Assembly (NCBI GenBank): GCA_040437565.1
Contig: JBDOQK010000036.1
Coordinates: 124,001-188,000, forward strand
Length of the DNA stretch: 64,000 nt
From: Albugo candida
Lineage: Eukaryota; Oomycota; Peronosporomycetes; Albuginales
Reading direction: 5' to 3'
Under the pieces are notes generated by a model, which ran no database searches, had not been told where the DNA came from, and was given only the letters and a program-made list of their open reading frames with translations. Within the stretch, counting starts at the first letter, position 1. Each line of letters starts with the position of its first letter. The position numbers were made by a program, and so were the translations under genes. Positions 1-11,789 of this stretch are shown piece after piece.

Positions 1-580
1 TCACACTCCTTAGCGTCACGGATATATTTGATCTATACCATCGAACCATCACTAATAGCCTAACTCTCTTCGAAAACTTTCGCGGAAGATTCCACTGCTC
101 CATTATATCAAATTGCGCCAAAGAAGCCAGCGCACTAGAATTTGCACAGAGACCGACCCACAACACGAAACAATGGAGCTTAAATCCGATCAGAAGCAGC
201 TCCGTTACTGTACTACCACTAGTGATCACCTCATCGATCTATTAATGTATCGCTCTCGTCGCCACCTTTCGCTGCCGGGCTATAGAAAGCTTGCATGTTC
301 TTCAGAAGCTTCTAAAGGCATTTATGAGTGATCGGGTACACGCGTGATTGGTAATTTCACGCAATATCCCAAGCTATTATAATTGTTTTTTCAATCCAAT
401 TTAGCTAGCTTTATTATCGCTACATCACTGTGAATGGAAACGATATGAACACGCCCAATAGATGGGCAAAATTCGCCAGGAAATATGACCGCGGGGGAAC
501 AATTATGCAACAGATGCAATGAGCGTGCAAGCTAAATGGCAGAAACACAGTCCTTCTTTAATTGTCGATCCTAGCAAAAG
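1..580. other. Left-end region without a supported gene
   Basis: I see no convincing gene here. A 72-codon open frame at 113-331 has no family resemblance, no splice context and no start signal, so it is not called. Confidence 0.5.
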
Positions 581-1173
581 TGTAACGGGGTTACACGTCG
601 ATTAGTAACCGTTGTGCAGTGTGGTACACATTTGGGACGCTTTGGGTTATTCGCTTTAGGAGCTGACGCGTGTCAGCCACCGGATATTAGTACCTAGGTT
701 AGGTACGTTTAGCGTAAGGTACTCTNNNNNNNNNNNNNNNNNNNNNNNNNNNNNNNNNNNNNNNNNNNNNNNNNNNNNNNNNNNNNNNNNNNNNNNNNNN
801 NNNNNNNNNNNNNNNNNNNNNNNNNGGTACACATTTGGGACGCTTTGGGTTATTCGCTTTAGGAGCTGACGCGTGTCAGCCACCGGATATTAGTACCTAG
901 GTTAGGTACGTTTAGCGTAAGGTACTCTACTAGATAAAATTAAATAAAGAACAGTTCCCCTTTAGATTAGTTAGAGACACGTGCCTGCTTCAGGCGTCTC
1001 AGATCTTGTGCACTTTGTGCTGTGTTGTCGATTCCCGGAATCGTTAGGTCCCTTGAAGAAGGACCTTAAGCGTTCAAGCTTGTTGACTCGTTGATTCTAG
1101 TTCTTTTAAAGAACTAAGTTGCTCGTTGAGTAGATAGCCTTCCTCTGGCAAGGAGCTACAGTAGCTCCACTAC
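581..1173. repeat. Possible solo LTR (family uncertain)
   Basis: The stretch opens with TGTAACGGGG and closes with CTACA, giving the short inverted ends TGTA...TACA expected of an LTR. The flanking five bases are aaaag on the left and caaag on the right, a 4 of 5 match to a target-site duplication. An A/T-rich stretch with AATAAA lies near 937-948. No internal retroelement genes are next to it, so it would be a solo LTR. Its apparent length includes an assembly duplication (623-928). The true length would be about 390 bp. It does not match the LTRs of the copia element downstream. The call rests on end structure only. Confidence 0.4.
623..928. other. Assembly gap 1 with duplicated flanks
   Basis: The 100 N at 726-825 are preceded by 623-725 and followed by 826-928, which are the same 103 bp. 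The duplication abuts the Ns exactly on both sides, the sign of two contigs whose overlap was not merged. Confidence 0.95.
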
Positions 1174-2544
1174 ACAAAGCGATAATCCGCGATGATCAAA
1201 ACCTCACATCAACTGCGTGCGAAATTCCCAATCATGCTATCGCCATTGCCAACCTCAATTTCAATAAATCCGTTGGCTGCTGTGCCAATTTTCGGCCGAT
1301 TATTATTCTCGACATCACGCGCAAAACCAAATCAAAGGTCTTTCTTAATCGGATTTCAAGAATAGTAATTGAATGGCCATCGTCTGGCCGAAGTTGCTGT
1401 CGACTCTCCGCACAACCACTTTCTCTTGTTCATTACTATTGGCCATACGCTATCAAACCAAGGATTTCTGCAGGTAGCAGATATTGGGGTGATCGAAATA
1501 GATAAGCTGCCTCAACCGACAATTCATATGGTATGGGCCTGCCCATATCGTATCGCAATAATGCGCCAATTCCATACAAATATGAATACTCTCATAATTG
1601 AGCTCATTCAGCCATTTTGTACTCTCGATAAACATAAATTGCCTCTCGGTCTCATCTTTATAATGAACAAAGATGAACTGCAGCTAATAAAAGAGCTCCT
1701 TGTTGACACCGCAAAACAATTCTCTCTCTCTACGCGAGCTCAACATCATGTGTGTCCTTTTTCCTTCAACCCTACTCGCCTTGATCATATTCTGACTGCA
1801 TTGAGCTGGGTTTCCACTTATGGTGATTAACTTACAACTTCGACAAAACAGAGCCGACAACTATTGCCCGCGCATCGTGTTCAGCTGATAAAATCTGGAG
1901 CAAACGGATCAAATGGCTGAAATTTTCTGGTTATCATATATCAGCGAAAAATAAATATAGCGGTTACTTTCCAGAATTATTTGTAAGATGCGGGGTCTTA
2001 TCGAGCGCAATATCAACAGCTTGAGCTTATCACTATCGTCACCTCCTTCAAGCTGTTCGTATATGATATCACTATCTTAGCAGCAACAAAAATTTTACAA
2101 GTTATACTTTACAAAACCGCTCCGTATCGATAACAATATCAATGATGCCCTACCGTGATTGAACACCTCCCTGCCTCCCAACGAACATCGACAAATTTTC
2201 AAGACACCCCACATCCCGCATTCCGCATCAAAAAGGATCTACACAAGTTCTCAATGCTTTTCAAATCGTAAACAATGGAAAATTCTAACGCAGCATTACG
2301 GCAGTATCCAGGAAAGGTTCTATTAGACTAAAAAATGTCTGTTGCAGGAAGCCAGAGTCACGTTTCGATGTCACTGTGTGAGCACTTTAGAGATTAATAA
2401 AGATACGAATATCTCAAATTGTTCCTAATTGCATCGACAATCGACGTAGAACTGGATAGAGTATCTTGCATCTCACCAGGTACGCCCGTTAGACTTTCGA
2501 GAAGATTACAAGTTGACATCGGCTCTTGCAATATATGCCATTTT
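1174..2544. other. Intergenic region with a weak open frame
   Basis: A frame open from 1369 to 1830 (about 153 codons, plus strand) begins straight after a stop codon. Its first ATG comes only some 50 codons in. I do not recognise the product and see no clear acceptor site that would make it an exon. The rest of the stretch shows no feature. Confidence 0.35.
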
Positions 2545-2549
2545 GGATG
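2545..2549. repeat. Target-site duplication GGATG, left copy
   Basis: GGATG lies directly before the left LTR. An identical GGATG lies directly after the right LTR at 8354-8358. A 5-bp duplication is what copia integrases produce. Confidence 0.8.
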
Positions 2550-2807
2550 TGTTGAAAGATGGTTTCTGATCGAGTGGAATGTTGCCAGGTCTCTGGCCGC
2601 CTCGGTACCACTTCTGACAGGATTTGAAAATTTAAGTCCAGCAGGCGACAGAAGAGGCAGTACGGTGCGAAATGATGCAGGGTCCGATATTTTATGAGAG
2701 AAGGAGTGGATAGAAAACAGGTTACTCGTAGGTACGAGAGTAAAGAGTGGTAAAATACTTACTCTACAAAAACACTTCTTTGTAGAACTTCCTAGCGTGC
2801 TTTGAAA
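2550..2807 (+). repeat. 5' LTR of the copia element
   Basis: It aligns with 8114-8353 over its whole length, including long shared blocks such as 2583-2605 with 8143-8165. It starts with TGTT and ends with tttgaaa, without the usual CA end. The end is fixed by the primer-binding site that follows and by the target duplication outside the partner LTR. Confidence 0.85.
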
Positions 2808-2820
2808 GGTTATGAGCCCA
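2808..2820 (+). other. Primer-binding site matching the initiator tRNA-Met anticodon arm
   Basis: GGTTATGAGCCCA follows the 5' LTR directly. Its reverse complement, TGGGCTCATAACC, matches the anticodon stem-loop of eukaryotic initiator tRNA-Met. Drosophila copia and yeast Ty5 are known to prime from such a half-tRNA, not from the tRNA 3' end. The site overlaps the presumed start of gag. Confidence 0.7.
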
Positions 2821-5788
2821 ATGGCGGTTGAAAAAGTCTCCAAAGGCGCTACACCAGACTACGCAGCGAACGCGTACGTGGAAGAAGCTCAGGTGGCCGC
2901 TCGCGAAAGGGTTGCCAGTGAGGAGTACTTGGACACTTGTGGAAGGGGTGTGACATGTGTGGAATCTTTACCAGGCAGTGACATTACGACAGAGCTGGCA
3001 AAGATTTCTTCTAGACTAGACTCGATGGAATAGATCGTATCTCATGGTTTGTATGGAGGTGGATTTGGGTCGATGCGGGCGGGTACCACGGCCTGACGCG
3101 AAAGTGGACTTTGGAATTGGTGGGATGACCTCAAGTTTCTTTGCCCAGCGTAGTGAAGTTCATGGTCCTGGTGCTCGAGCGTGACAAGAGAAGGTTCAAG
3201 CGCAGTACCACCCAGCAGCAGCTCGGACGAGCGCGAGTGCATGTAGCACCAATTCCAGCATGAGTTGCATCAAGGGGCTGCTGAGTTGCACCAAGGAGAA
3301 GAGAAGCTCCGAGAAGAGAAGCTCCGAGAAGAGCTCCGGCGCCAAAAAGATTTTAATATGCGCTTGCAATAACAGCTAAATTTACGCGCTGGGGATAAAC
3401 CCATGGAATTTCGTGAGGTGGGCGAACTGAACCCGAACTATGTCAAGAATCCTAATGCGAGTGAAGGCAAGATACGCATCGATCCTTCTGATAAACCTGA
3501 AGTATACAAGGGACTTGGAGCTGGATTTGTGCAATGGGGTCAGCTGTTGCTCGTAAAAATTGACTTAGCTGAGTGAGCGTGTGGATTGAGAATAAGGTAT
3601 CCCGATTTGGAGAATTTCTTCACGGTAACACTGCGAGATACTTCAACCAGCGTGTGCGCAGTTGGTGTACAATAAATCCGACTCTTCGTTTCGTTATGGA
3701 CAAGATCGTGGATTCATATCGCGTTGGTTTCTCAAAACATCAGACTAAAAAGCTGTTTGCAGAACGGAAGGATAAAGGGCGATCATGGAATGACCATTTA
3801 CTTCATCTGATGGCCCAACAAGAGTTGAAAAACTCTGGTGAAGAATTAATTTTGGAGAACATTGTGGAATTATACTCAACCGGAGTCTTAATCACTGATG
3901 ATCAGTCAATACAAACAGTGTCGCACGGACTACTTGAGTCACGCTGAAGAAATTGTATCGTTTATACAAGGACTGGAGGATGAGACAGTACGTGATCAAC
4001 ACACTGGTCGAGAGCTAGTCAATGCAGTTACGGATACAATAAATTGTTAGAATTGCAACCAAGCTGGTTACCTCGCCCGTAATTGCAGAGATAAAGGAAG
4101 ACCAAATGAAAACGAAACCAAGAAAAGCTCTAGACCGAGTAATGGAAACAAGTGGGCATTTGCTGAAACCAATTGTGATGACCTGAGCGACTATGATTGG
4201 ATTCTTGACACGGGTGCAAGCTGTCATTTGGTTCGTGATGTGTCCATGATGACCAATATCGAGAGATGTCCAAACAGTGAAGCAATTCGACAGCCGAATG
4301 GCAACCCAATTGCAGGGTACTTGCAGTGGAAGAGCTCTCTTGCACACCCGTTGATGGCGTCAACACTGAGATTGAATTGTCAGGTGTATATCAATCCCCT
4401 CACCATACAAGGAGTTTGGTGTCTTACGGGCGTCTAGCAGACGGTGGGTGTTTTCTTAGACAGTCGAATAGGCGCCATGCTTTCCTGAACAATGGATCTA
4501 TGGTATTTTATGTAAAGATGAAGAATCATGTAATGGTTGTGGATCGAACGATTGATTCCAGAGATAATTGTGACCTTGGAGAGGTTGTGTTAAGTGCAGG
4601 AGCTACGGTTGATTCTGGCCAAGCCGTACAGAAGGGTACATTAATGTACTTCCACAGGCGTTTTCGTCTTTTTTTTGAAGTTCGACACGATTAAGCGTCT
4701 TTCAAGTACGCCTCAGTCAGAAACTGAGTTGACGGATCATGCTCAAGCGCAATATTTATCTTGTGCACAAGGAAAACAGACAAGCGCATCTAAACCGAAG
4801 AAAGACACTGGCTCGAGCGCACTGACGGATTGTGTTGGAGGGGTGATATGTAGCGACCTTAAGGGTCCGATCACACCGCGAGATCGCAGAGGCAACAGAT
4901 ACCTAGTCAATTTTGTTGACCACAAGACCAACTATTGCCGCATTTTCTCGCTAAAACGAAGGATCAAGCTGCCAAAAGATTTGAAGATTTTTCAATTTTT
5001 TCGAGAAGCGTTACGATTGCCGCGTGCACGTGCTGCGCACCGATGGAGGTGGTGAATACAAGAACGTTGATTTGTTTTGGTCGTAAGACAGGACTTGCGC
5101 AAAAAACCACGGAGGCTGGTAACCAGGCAGGAAATTGTAAGGCGGAGAGTATGCACCGGACGGTGGTGAATATGGTTCGATGTATGATCTTTTCGAGCGA
5201 TTTACCCCTTTCCTTTTGGGGAGATGCTTCCAAATATGCGGCTTACGTTCTGAACAGAATGCCAAACCACTCTAATACTGAGCGGGATTTTCCTGTCGAG
5301 ATGCTATCAGAAAAGCGTCCCAGTCTTGTGGATATTGTCGCGTTTGGCTCAAAATGCGATGTGTTCCCCGATCCTAAGAACGACTCGCTGAAGCGGAGGT
5401 CCGAGAATGTAATAATCGTGGGGAAAAACGATAAAAGAAAGGCTTTCGCGTGTGGCTTCCTCGTGATCGCATTGTTATTACTACCCGTCACGTACGTCAC
5501 GTTAAGATGCTTATTGACGTTGACAATAAGCACTTGGAGAAGCTATTACGTACAGAGAATGAGAGTGACCTGGAAGAGCTAGCACGCAAGCATCAAGGTC
5601 AGCGTACAAGTGCGCCTAGCCAAGTGACCGAATTGTTCCGGGGTTAAGACGATGTAAGCGTACTCCACGAAAGTCAATTCGAAAAGCGGAGGTGGACATG
5701 GGCTGTTTACTCTGTTTAAAGCCATCTCGCGAGCTTGTTAATGCGGTCACTACGGTCGTTCGAATGGATCCCTCACCACATTATGGTG

Positions 5789-6960
5789 ATGTGGTGAATG
5801 CCGTAGTTGCTACCGTTCTGCAATTTTACCAATCTGAATTCGAGCATCTGTCCGATCCGAAGAACTATCGCGAGGCGATGCGCAGTCCGGACAAGAAGTT
5901 ATGGGAGCGTGCTGAGCAAAATGAGTTAACATATTTGCGTCCAAATAATACGTGAATAGTGGTTAAAATGAGTCCTGAATTTCCTCTATTACATAACAAG
6001 TGGGTATATAAAACGAAACGCACGAGTGGTGGGGCAATCGAACGTTACAAAGCAAGACTTGTTGCGTGTGGTAATGATCAAGTACTCGGTGTGAACGTTT
6101 TGTTTCCTTTGCCGCTTTGTTGAATACGACGAGTGCAAAAGGCTATTTTAGCCATTGCGTGTAGTTGGTGTACACCAGCCAGGCATTTTGATGTGCCAAG
6201 TGCTTATGTACGTGCTGCTAAAGAAGATGTAGTGGATATACATCTTCATATTCCTGATGGAATGAACTTAACGTCGCAGGAGCTATCAGATTATGATGTG
6301 CAAACCGTCAAGGATCTTTCACTTNNNNNNNNNNNNNNNNNNNNNNNNNNNNNNNNNNNNNNNNNNNNNNNNNNNNNNNNNNNNNNNNNNNNNNNNNNNN
6401 NNNNNNNNNNNNNNNNNNNNNNNNATGTGGTGAATGCCGTAGTTGCTACCGTTCTGCAATTTTACCAATCTGAATTCGAGCATCTGTCCGATCCGAAGAA
6501 CTATCGCGAGGCGATGCGCAGTCCGGACAAGAAGTTATGGGAGCGTGCTGAGCAAAATGAGTTAACATATTTGCGTCCAAATAATACGTGAATAGTGGTT
6601 AAAATGAGTCCTGAATTTCCTCTATTACATAACAAGTGGGTATATAAAACGAAACGCACGAGTGGTGGGGCAATCGAACGTTACAAAGCAAGACTTGTTG
6701 CGTGTGGTAATGATCAAGTACTCGGTGTGAACGTTTTGTTTCCTTTGCCGCTTTGTTGAATACGACGAGTGCAAAAGGCTATTTTAGCCATTGCGTGTAG
6801 TTGGTGTACACCAGCCAGGCATTTTGATGTGCCAAGTGCTTATGTACGTGCTGCTAAAGAAGATGTAGTGGATATACATCTTCATATTCCTGATGGAATG
6901 AACTTAACGTCGCAGGAGCTATCAGATTATGATGTGCAAACCGTCAAGGATCTTTCACTT
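5789..6960. other. Assembly gap 2 with duplicated flanks (inside the copia element)
   Basis: The 100 N at 6325-6424 sit between two copies of the same 536 bp (5789-6324 and 6425-6960). It is an unmerged overlap, not a tandem duplication within the element. Confidence 0.95.
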
Positions 6961-8103
6961 TGGAGAGAAGCCTTTCTGGTTTGAGGAAAGCTGGAATACT
7001 ATGGCACCAGCTGCTACATACAACACTCACCAACAAAGGATTTATTCAATGCATTACGGACACATGCATGTATGTCAAGTCAGACGTTGATGGGACTACT
7101 CTTGTTGGTACCTATGTGGATGATCTCTTGGTTACTGGTACCAGAAATGAGCGTGTTGACGTTTCCTTTCACGAATAGCGTGCCTTAAACTGAAAGAGCT
7201 TGAACTTGCCGAGAAATCTCTTGGTATGCGTGTTCACTATGATTTCACGTCTGGGTACACGATCGATCAGGAGCGGTGTATTCTTGAGTTAGTATCTATG
7301 AGCGGTCTCGATAAAGCCAACTCCGTGCGAGGTCCAGAGATCTTTTGTCTGATGATCAATTTGGAGAAGATGCGTTGCTGCCGGCAGTGGGTTTTGGTGC
7401 ACCTTAGCACCCGACAATCAACACTTTTCAGTCGCTGCTTAGGATTTTACTTTGGATTTCTCGCTGCACCCGATCAGATATATCTTTTGCTGTACACCAT
7501 GCTTTTCGGCGTGCACATGTGCCAACTTTTGGCGATTTGAAGTTGGCGAAAAGGATTATGCGATACTTGGCTGGAAGTGAAAATCTAAAGTTAGCCATGT
7601 ACTGTGACGATGTACCGAGCCTACCACTTCGCATCGATTGTTTTACTGATGCTGAGTTTTCTGGAGATAAGCGAGACAGAAAGTCCGTTAGTGATGGAAT
7701 TACTCGAATCAATGGAATGATCGTGGGATGGAATTGCAAAAGCAAACGGCAGTGGCGCTGTCGACGTCTGAATCTGAATATGTGGTTGCGTCACTCGGCG
7801 CAAAAGAGCTTCTTGGTTTAAAAGAGTTGGCGGGAGAGCTTGGACTCCAAGTTGCGCTTCCTATGAGCATGAAAATGAACAACCAAGCTGGTATTAGGCA
7901 AGTTGAGAACGAAGCGAGTTCATGCAAGGCCAAGCATGTGGATGTGCGTCTGAAGCTTACTTGTGATTACTACCATAAAGGTACTATTTAACCTAACCAT
8001 GTGACCATGCACGATACGCTAGCTGGCATCCTGACTAGGCCAATCTCAGCGCCTCGACTTCAAGCTTTGCGTGCTGCTGTTGGTCTCGAGTAGGCACAAG
8101 CCC

Positions 8104-8113
8104 AGGGGAGGAG
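8104..8113 (+). other. Polypurine tract of the copia element
   Basis: AGGGGAGGAG directly precedes the 3' LTR, the position where plus-strand DNA synthesis is primed in LTR elements. Confidence 0.75.
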
Positions 8114-8353
8114 TGTTCTAAGATGGTGTCTGATCTATTGGGATATTGCCAGGTCTCTGGCCGCCTCGGTACTACTTCTGACAGGTTTAACTCCATCAGG
8201 CGACAGAAGAGGCAGCACGGTGTGAAGTGCCGATATTGTATGAGAAAAAGAGTGGATAAAAAGCAGGTTACTCGTAGGTACGAGAGTAAAGACCAGTAAT
8301 ATACTTACTCTGCAAAAACATTTCTATGGAGAGCTTCCTAGCGTGTTTAAAAA
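8114..8353 (+). repeat. 3' LTR of the copia element
   Basis: It is the partner of 2550-2807, shorter by a few small gaps, and is followed by the second GGATG target copy at 8354-8358. The polypurine tract lies immediately upstream. Confidence 0.85.
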
Positions 8354-8616
8354 GGATGTTTTCGTAGTGTTCAATCGAGAAATATTGGGAATCGTTCCAA
8401 CGGGCAGTGAAGCATCTGATAACTAGCCTTCCTCCTCGAGCTTGCGTTTGCTACACCGATGTCTTTGTATCGTGCTAGGTACAGGAACTTGCCTTCTTAC
8501 CCGTATCTGCCTGTTTGCAATCGAAGCCAAAATGTTTCTCGTGTTGATGCCATTGGCATGCGGTGCAAAATTCCGTAGCACTCGATTATGTCGCGTCTCT
8601 TGAGGAATCCGTCTTC

Positions 8617-9213
8617 TTAGTTGACGTCGTACATACTGTTCTTGGCCAGATATGAATCGTACGAAATTGCCACCGTTACAACTTCGCTGATGAACGATCC
8701 CGAATCCATGAACCTTTGCTGTAGGTTCCGGATGTGTCGTAAGACGCGCCTCGATGTTTCCAAGACGATCTCGAACTGCTTCAATTCCTCCNNNNNNNNN
8801 NNNNNNNNNNNNNNNNNNNNNNNNNNNNNNNNNNNNNNNNNNNNNNNNNNNNNNNNNNNNNNNNNNNNNNNNNNNNNNNNNNNNNNNNNNNGCACAATTC
8901 TGTTGACCATGCTTCGTTGAGACTCGATCAGCGAGTCAAGCCTTGTGTTGATTCCCAGGCGATCGTTTCGATGCTCCGTCGCCATTCGATCGATAAAGAG
9001 ATCTTTCTCATTGAGGTTCTTCATCAGATCTTGACTTTGCTTCATCAGATCTTGAATTTGCTTCATCAGATCTTGAATTTGCTTCCGCGAACTCTCCTTT
9101 TCCTCTTGAACTTGCAGGATGAGTCTCCAGAAGCTATCTTTTTCCTTTTGTAGTTGCTGAATTTGCTCTCTGAAGATGCCATTCTCAGCGCCGAGGACAT
9201 CTGCTTCTGTCAT
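8617..9213 (-). CDS. Coiled-coil protein, interrupted by an assembly gap
   Basis: No family was recognised. The first ATG of the open frame is at 9213. The N-terminal half is rich in Gln, Glu, Lys and Leu and reads as a long coiled coil, including three tandem heptads of the type KQIQDLM. The C-terminal part after the gap looks helical and is charged. The 100-N gap at 8792-8891 is the only one in this window without duplicated flanks, so an unknown length is missing. The protein may be longer than the roughly 165 residues visible. It lies just outside the copia element on the opposite strand. It could be a real host gene or part of an unrecognised repeat family. Confidence 0.5.
   Translation of the reverse strand: MTEADVLGAENGIFREQIQQLQKEKDSFWRLILQVQEEKESSRKQIQDLMKQIQDLMKQSQDLMKNLNEKDLFIDRMATEHRNDRLGINTRLDSLIESQRSMVNRIVXXXXXXXXXXXXXXXXXXXXXXXXXXXXXXXXXXEELKQFEIVLETSRRVLRHIRNLQQRFMDSGSFISEVVTVAISYDSYLAKNSMYDVN
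8792..8891. other. Assembly gap 3, no duplicated flanks
   Basis: There are 100 N. The left and right flanks share no sequence, unlike the other eight gaps, so here true sequence of unknown length is probably missing. Confidence 0.9.
9019..9081 (-). repeat. Three tandem 21-bp repeats coding coiled-coil heptads
   Basis: cttcatcagatcttga.tttg occurs three times head to tail, at 9019, 9040 and 9061, with one base difference. Each unit encodes exactly one seven-residue heptad on the minus strand, so unit changes preserve both frame and heptad register. Confidence 0.9.
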
Positions 9214-9543
9214 GGTCAAATGCAGGCTATTTTGTTTTTGAAAAGGGAGAGAGTGAATAGGATATACAGTGTCTTTTCGTTTAAGTATTATTTGTCGAGC
9301 TGGGATGATAGTGTGCAATACTGTACATTAGTAAATACTTGGGCATAGAGGGCTCCTATAATTTTATCATTATGATACAACTATAATCGAGATAGTATTG
9401 ACCCGTTATAATCAAAAAAAGAAAAAGAAATGAAGCCCGCGCTTAGTAGCAAGAACGCAAGAACGACTTCGATTGATTCCTGAGCACGATATGTGACGAT
9501 AAGAAGCATGATTTAGTAACGAGAATAATATAAGTAATGACCT

Positions 9544-9852
9544 TCACCACGCCTCGCACTCATTCTGTGTGCCGCATTCACTTGTAAGATTCTCAATTGA
9601 GAACTCCAAAGTCAGATCCATACCTACCGTTATTGTATTGGCATCATCACTTACATTTATTTGTCGAATCCAGTACTGTAGTAGCAAAGCTTGTACACAT
9701 TGCTTGAGCTTGATACACTTGAAATAACGAATATCAACGGTCTAGAGCTCAATGCGATCGAGCTATATTGCAGAGTAAAAAAAATCGAATGGCTTCAGCA
9801 TATAGTGATCTTCACGTTCAGAAATCTTCCCATCTTCTGAAATATTACACAT
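9544..9852 (-). pseudogene. Possible broken gene fragment, weakly VPS13/chorein-like
   Basis: One minus-strand frame from an ATG at 9852 to a stop at 9544 reads as protein-like sequence (for example HYMLKPFDFFYSAI and IRYFKCIKLKQCVQALLL). It carries two TAG stops, at 9763-9765 and 9742-9744, only 21 bp apart. No GT donor lies where an intron could remove them. The pattern of a YxLxP segment followed by 'vDi..f..I.l...q...Ll' recalls the N-terminal region of VPS13-type lipid-transfer proteins, but the match is weak. The frame continuing across both stops argues for a decayed gene. It could also be chance open sequence. Confidence 0.28.
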
Positions 9853-11789
9853 TTTACGGAACAAACAACTAGAGCAACACATGATGCCTTATCTTCATGA
9901 AAGGTCCTTATATTCATGTAGAGAAATAGCTCGGGAACAAATTCTGATGAGAATGAAGCCATGCAGTAGTTCAAGTAAAGTCACGGAGCAAGATTGAATC
10001 ACAATACTTCAGTTAGGCTATAGTCACTGAGTCTCTAGACCTAGGAAAGGTTGACGGTTTGATGTAGACGCCAAGATTGATATTTTCCTGATAGGTGCAG
10101 CTCTTGGATGTCATGTTTTCGAAACCAAGTCTGTGCATAACATTAAGGGATATGTCGGATATGCAAATTAAAGGAATTGTGAAGTGGACGAATGGCGAAT
10201 GGTAACATCCTGTTCCAACAGAGCAATCATTCACAAACTATGACGGATAAAGAAGCGTGCGGCTGTCTTCTTATTATGTCTACATCAAAGCGATTCATTC
10301 ATGAAATGTGAACCAGTATCGAATAGACGAAGCGGTGCAAGGTGGCTCAATCAGCCTCGCCATTAATCAATATGGTTCAATTCAAGGCACTGGAAAGGAT
10401 GGAGAGATATCCAGAAAAGGCTCCCCTTTTGGACCATGGAAGGAAAATATCTCTTCGGGAAATACTTTTCATAATGGTGGAAGTGAAGAAGACCAAAAGC
10501 AAATCTAATGTGTTGGCGCGCATAGCTCATGATATACGTATGTCTCTGAGCTGATCGTTTGAATATTATCATGACTTTTAAGAAAACGTACCGGCTCCTG
10601 TTTTCAGATTGCTTGAGGTGAGAAGTATTTCGATGGGACAGCTGCGAAGGCAGAAAGGAAAAAAAGCAACCGTGGGGATGATGGACATCACTTCATTGTG
10701 TGCTGAGGAGGTTCAGAAAATCAGAATCCTGTACATACCCCAGCCAGACCGGATATAGTCGAGAGAAGAAACTTTCGTATAACACAATGATTGCAATTCT
10801 AGTACGTTAGCTCCCGGATGGACAAAAGCATTCTATGCGTAGGATTTTCACACATTCCTAATCGATCATTCGGTGCAAAATTGCTCTTCGATCGATGAAG
10901 AAGTACTTCCGTTGAATCCGCTTCTGTATGATGTTTCTTTTGTCTTAGTTCTTCGTTCTGCTTCTCGAGGTCGTCTTCTTGTTGAAAGACGATGCTCAAG
11001 AAATCTACTCCAAAAGGAGCAAATTTAAAAGGACAAGATATGTAAACAGGTCGAAGTACTTCAACAAGAAAAAGTTATAAAGGGCAGGATATCTGCTTCG
11101 ATTTAGGTACTCAAACAAGAGCAGTCAAATATATGTATAGTGCGTCTTAGCTGAGCAATAATATTTAGTGTGTTGCATGGTACAAAAGTCAGTCCTGACA
11201 TAACTTGAAACTCCTCGAATTAGCCTATACAGGCAATTTCTTCATCATAAGTTTAAATGACGGTTTTAGCAACAGCAGACTATTAGATCAGAATCATAAA
11301 CCAGTCAATCACATATGTGCTCTTCGTTTCGTTGCCAAGAAATTAACTATTTAGTCCAAGCAAAACGCGATATTACACAACAATGTAGCATACATTCGTA
11401 ATTACACAATCATGTGAGCGTTCTGGAAAACCATTCATTTTCGCTTTTGCGGTTTTGTTGACACCCCGATGATTATGAATACAGGCACACTGTGACTCAC
11501 AGTGCTGATAAGATGATGTATGCTTTATTCGCTAGACAGTATATGAAGGGATTATAAGACAATATACAAAACTGCAAGCGTCGTGTGAGGTTGCACAGTG
11601 TAGTGATATGAACGCATTAAGCTTTCAATTATAAATACAAAACAGTTTCCTAACGTTATCTCATTCAACCAAATCGAATCATGCCTTCATCACAGGCCCT
11701 CGCACACCTTACTCTATTCTTCAATACATTTGTGTGACTGGGAGCGAACGGCGTCTATCGCTTTCGTATGAGCTTCAGTTTTGATTGAT
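9853..11789. other. Gene-poor stretch with weak open frames
   Basis: No gene can be supported. Two stretches look faintly coding. On the plus strand 10342-10550 could splice at gtatgt (about 10535) to sequence near 10620, giving a charged product I do not recognise. On the minus strand a frame runs from about 11075 to 10799 with a Glu/Lys-rich helix in its second half, but has no ATG at its start. Both may be remnants. The rest shows nothing. Confidence 0.4.

Larger units (their letters stand above)
2550..8353 (+). mobile_element. Old Ty1/copia LTR retroelement, broken
   Basis: An LTR retrotransposon with both LTRs, a primer-binding site, a polypurine tract and a matching GGATG target duplication. 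Parts occur in copia order: gag with a CCHC zinc knuckle (about 4050-4090), an aspartic protease with DTGAS (about 4205), an integrase core (about 4850-5370), a reverse transcriptase with YVDDL (about 7118) and RNase H (about 7630-7900). Integrase before RT separates copia from gypsy. The coding part is broken in many places, and the LTRs differ by more than a tenth of their bases plus indels, so it is a fossil. The apparent length includes a 536-bp assembly duplication plus 100 N (5789-6960). Confidence 0.93.

Noticed and set aside
1369-1830. A 153-codon open frame on the plus strand
   Set aside because: It starts right after a stop, has no early ATG and no clear acceptor, and no family resemblance.
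2394-2843. A 149-codon open frame on the minus strand
   Set aside because: It covers the 5' LTR antisense and has no ATG-based start or resemblance.
5789-6960. An apparent tandem repeat of the reverse-transcriptase region in the copia element
   Set aside because: Both copies abut a 100-N gap exactly, as at seven other gaps; treated as a contig overlap.
10342-10550. A charged plus-strand frame with a possible GTATGT donor
   Set aside because: Different acceptors give different frames, and none gives a recognised protein.
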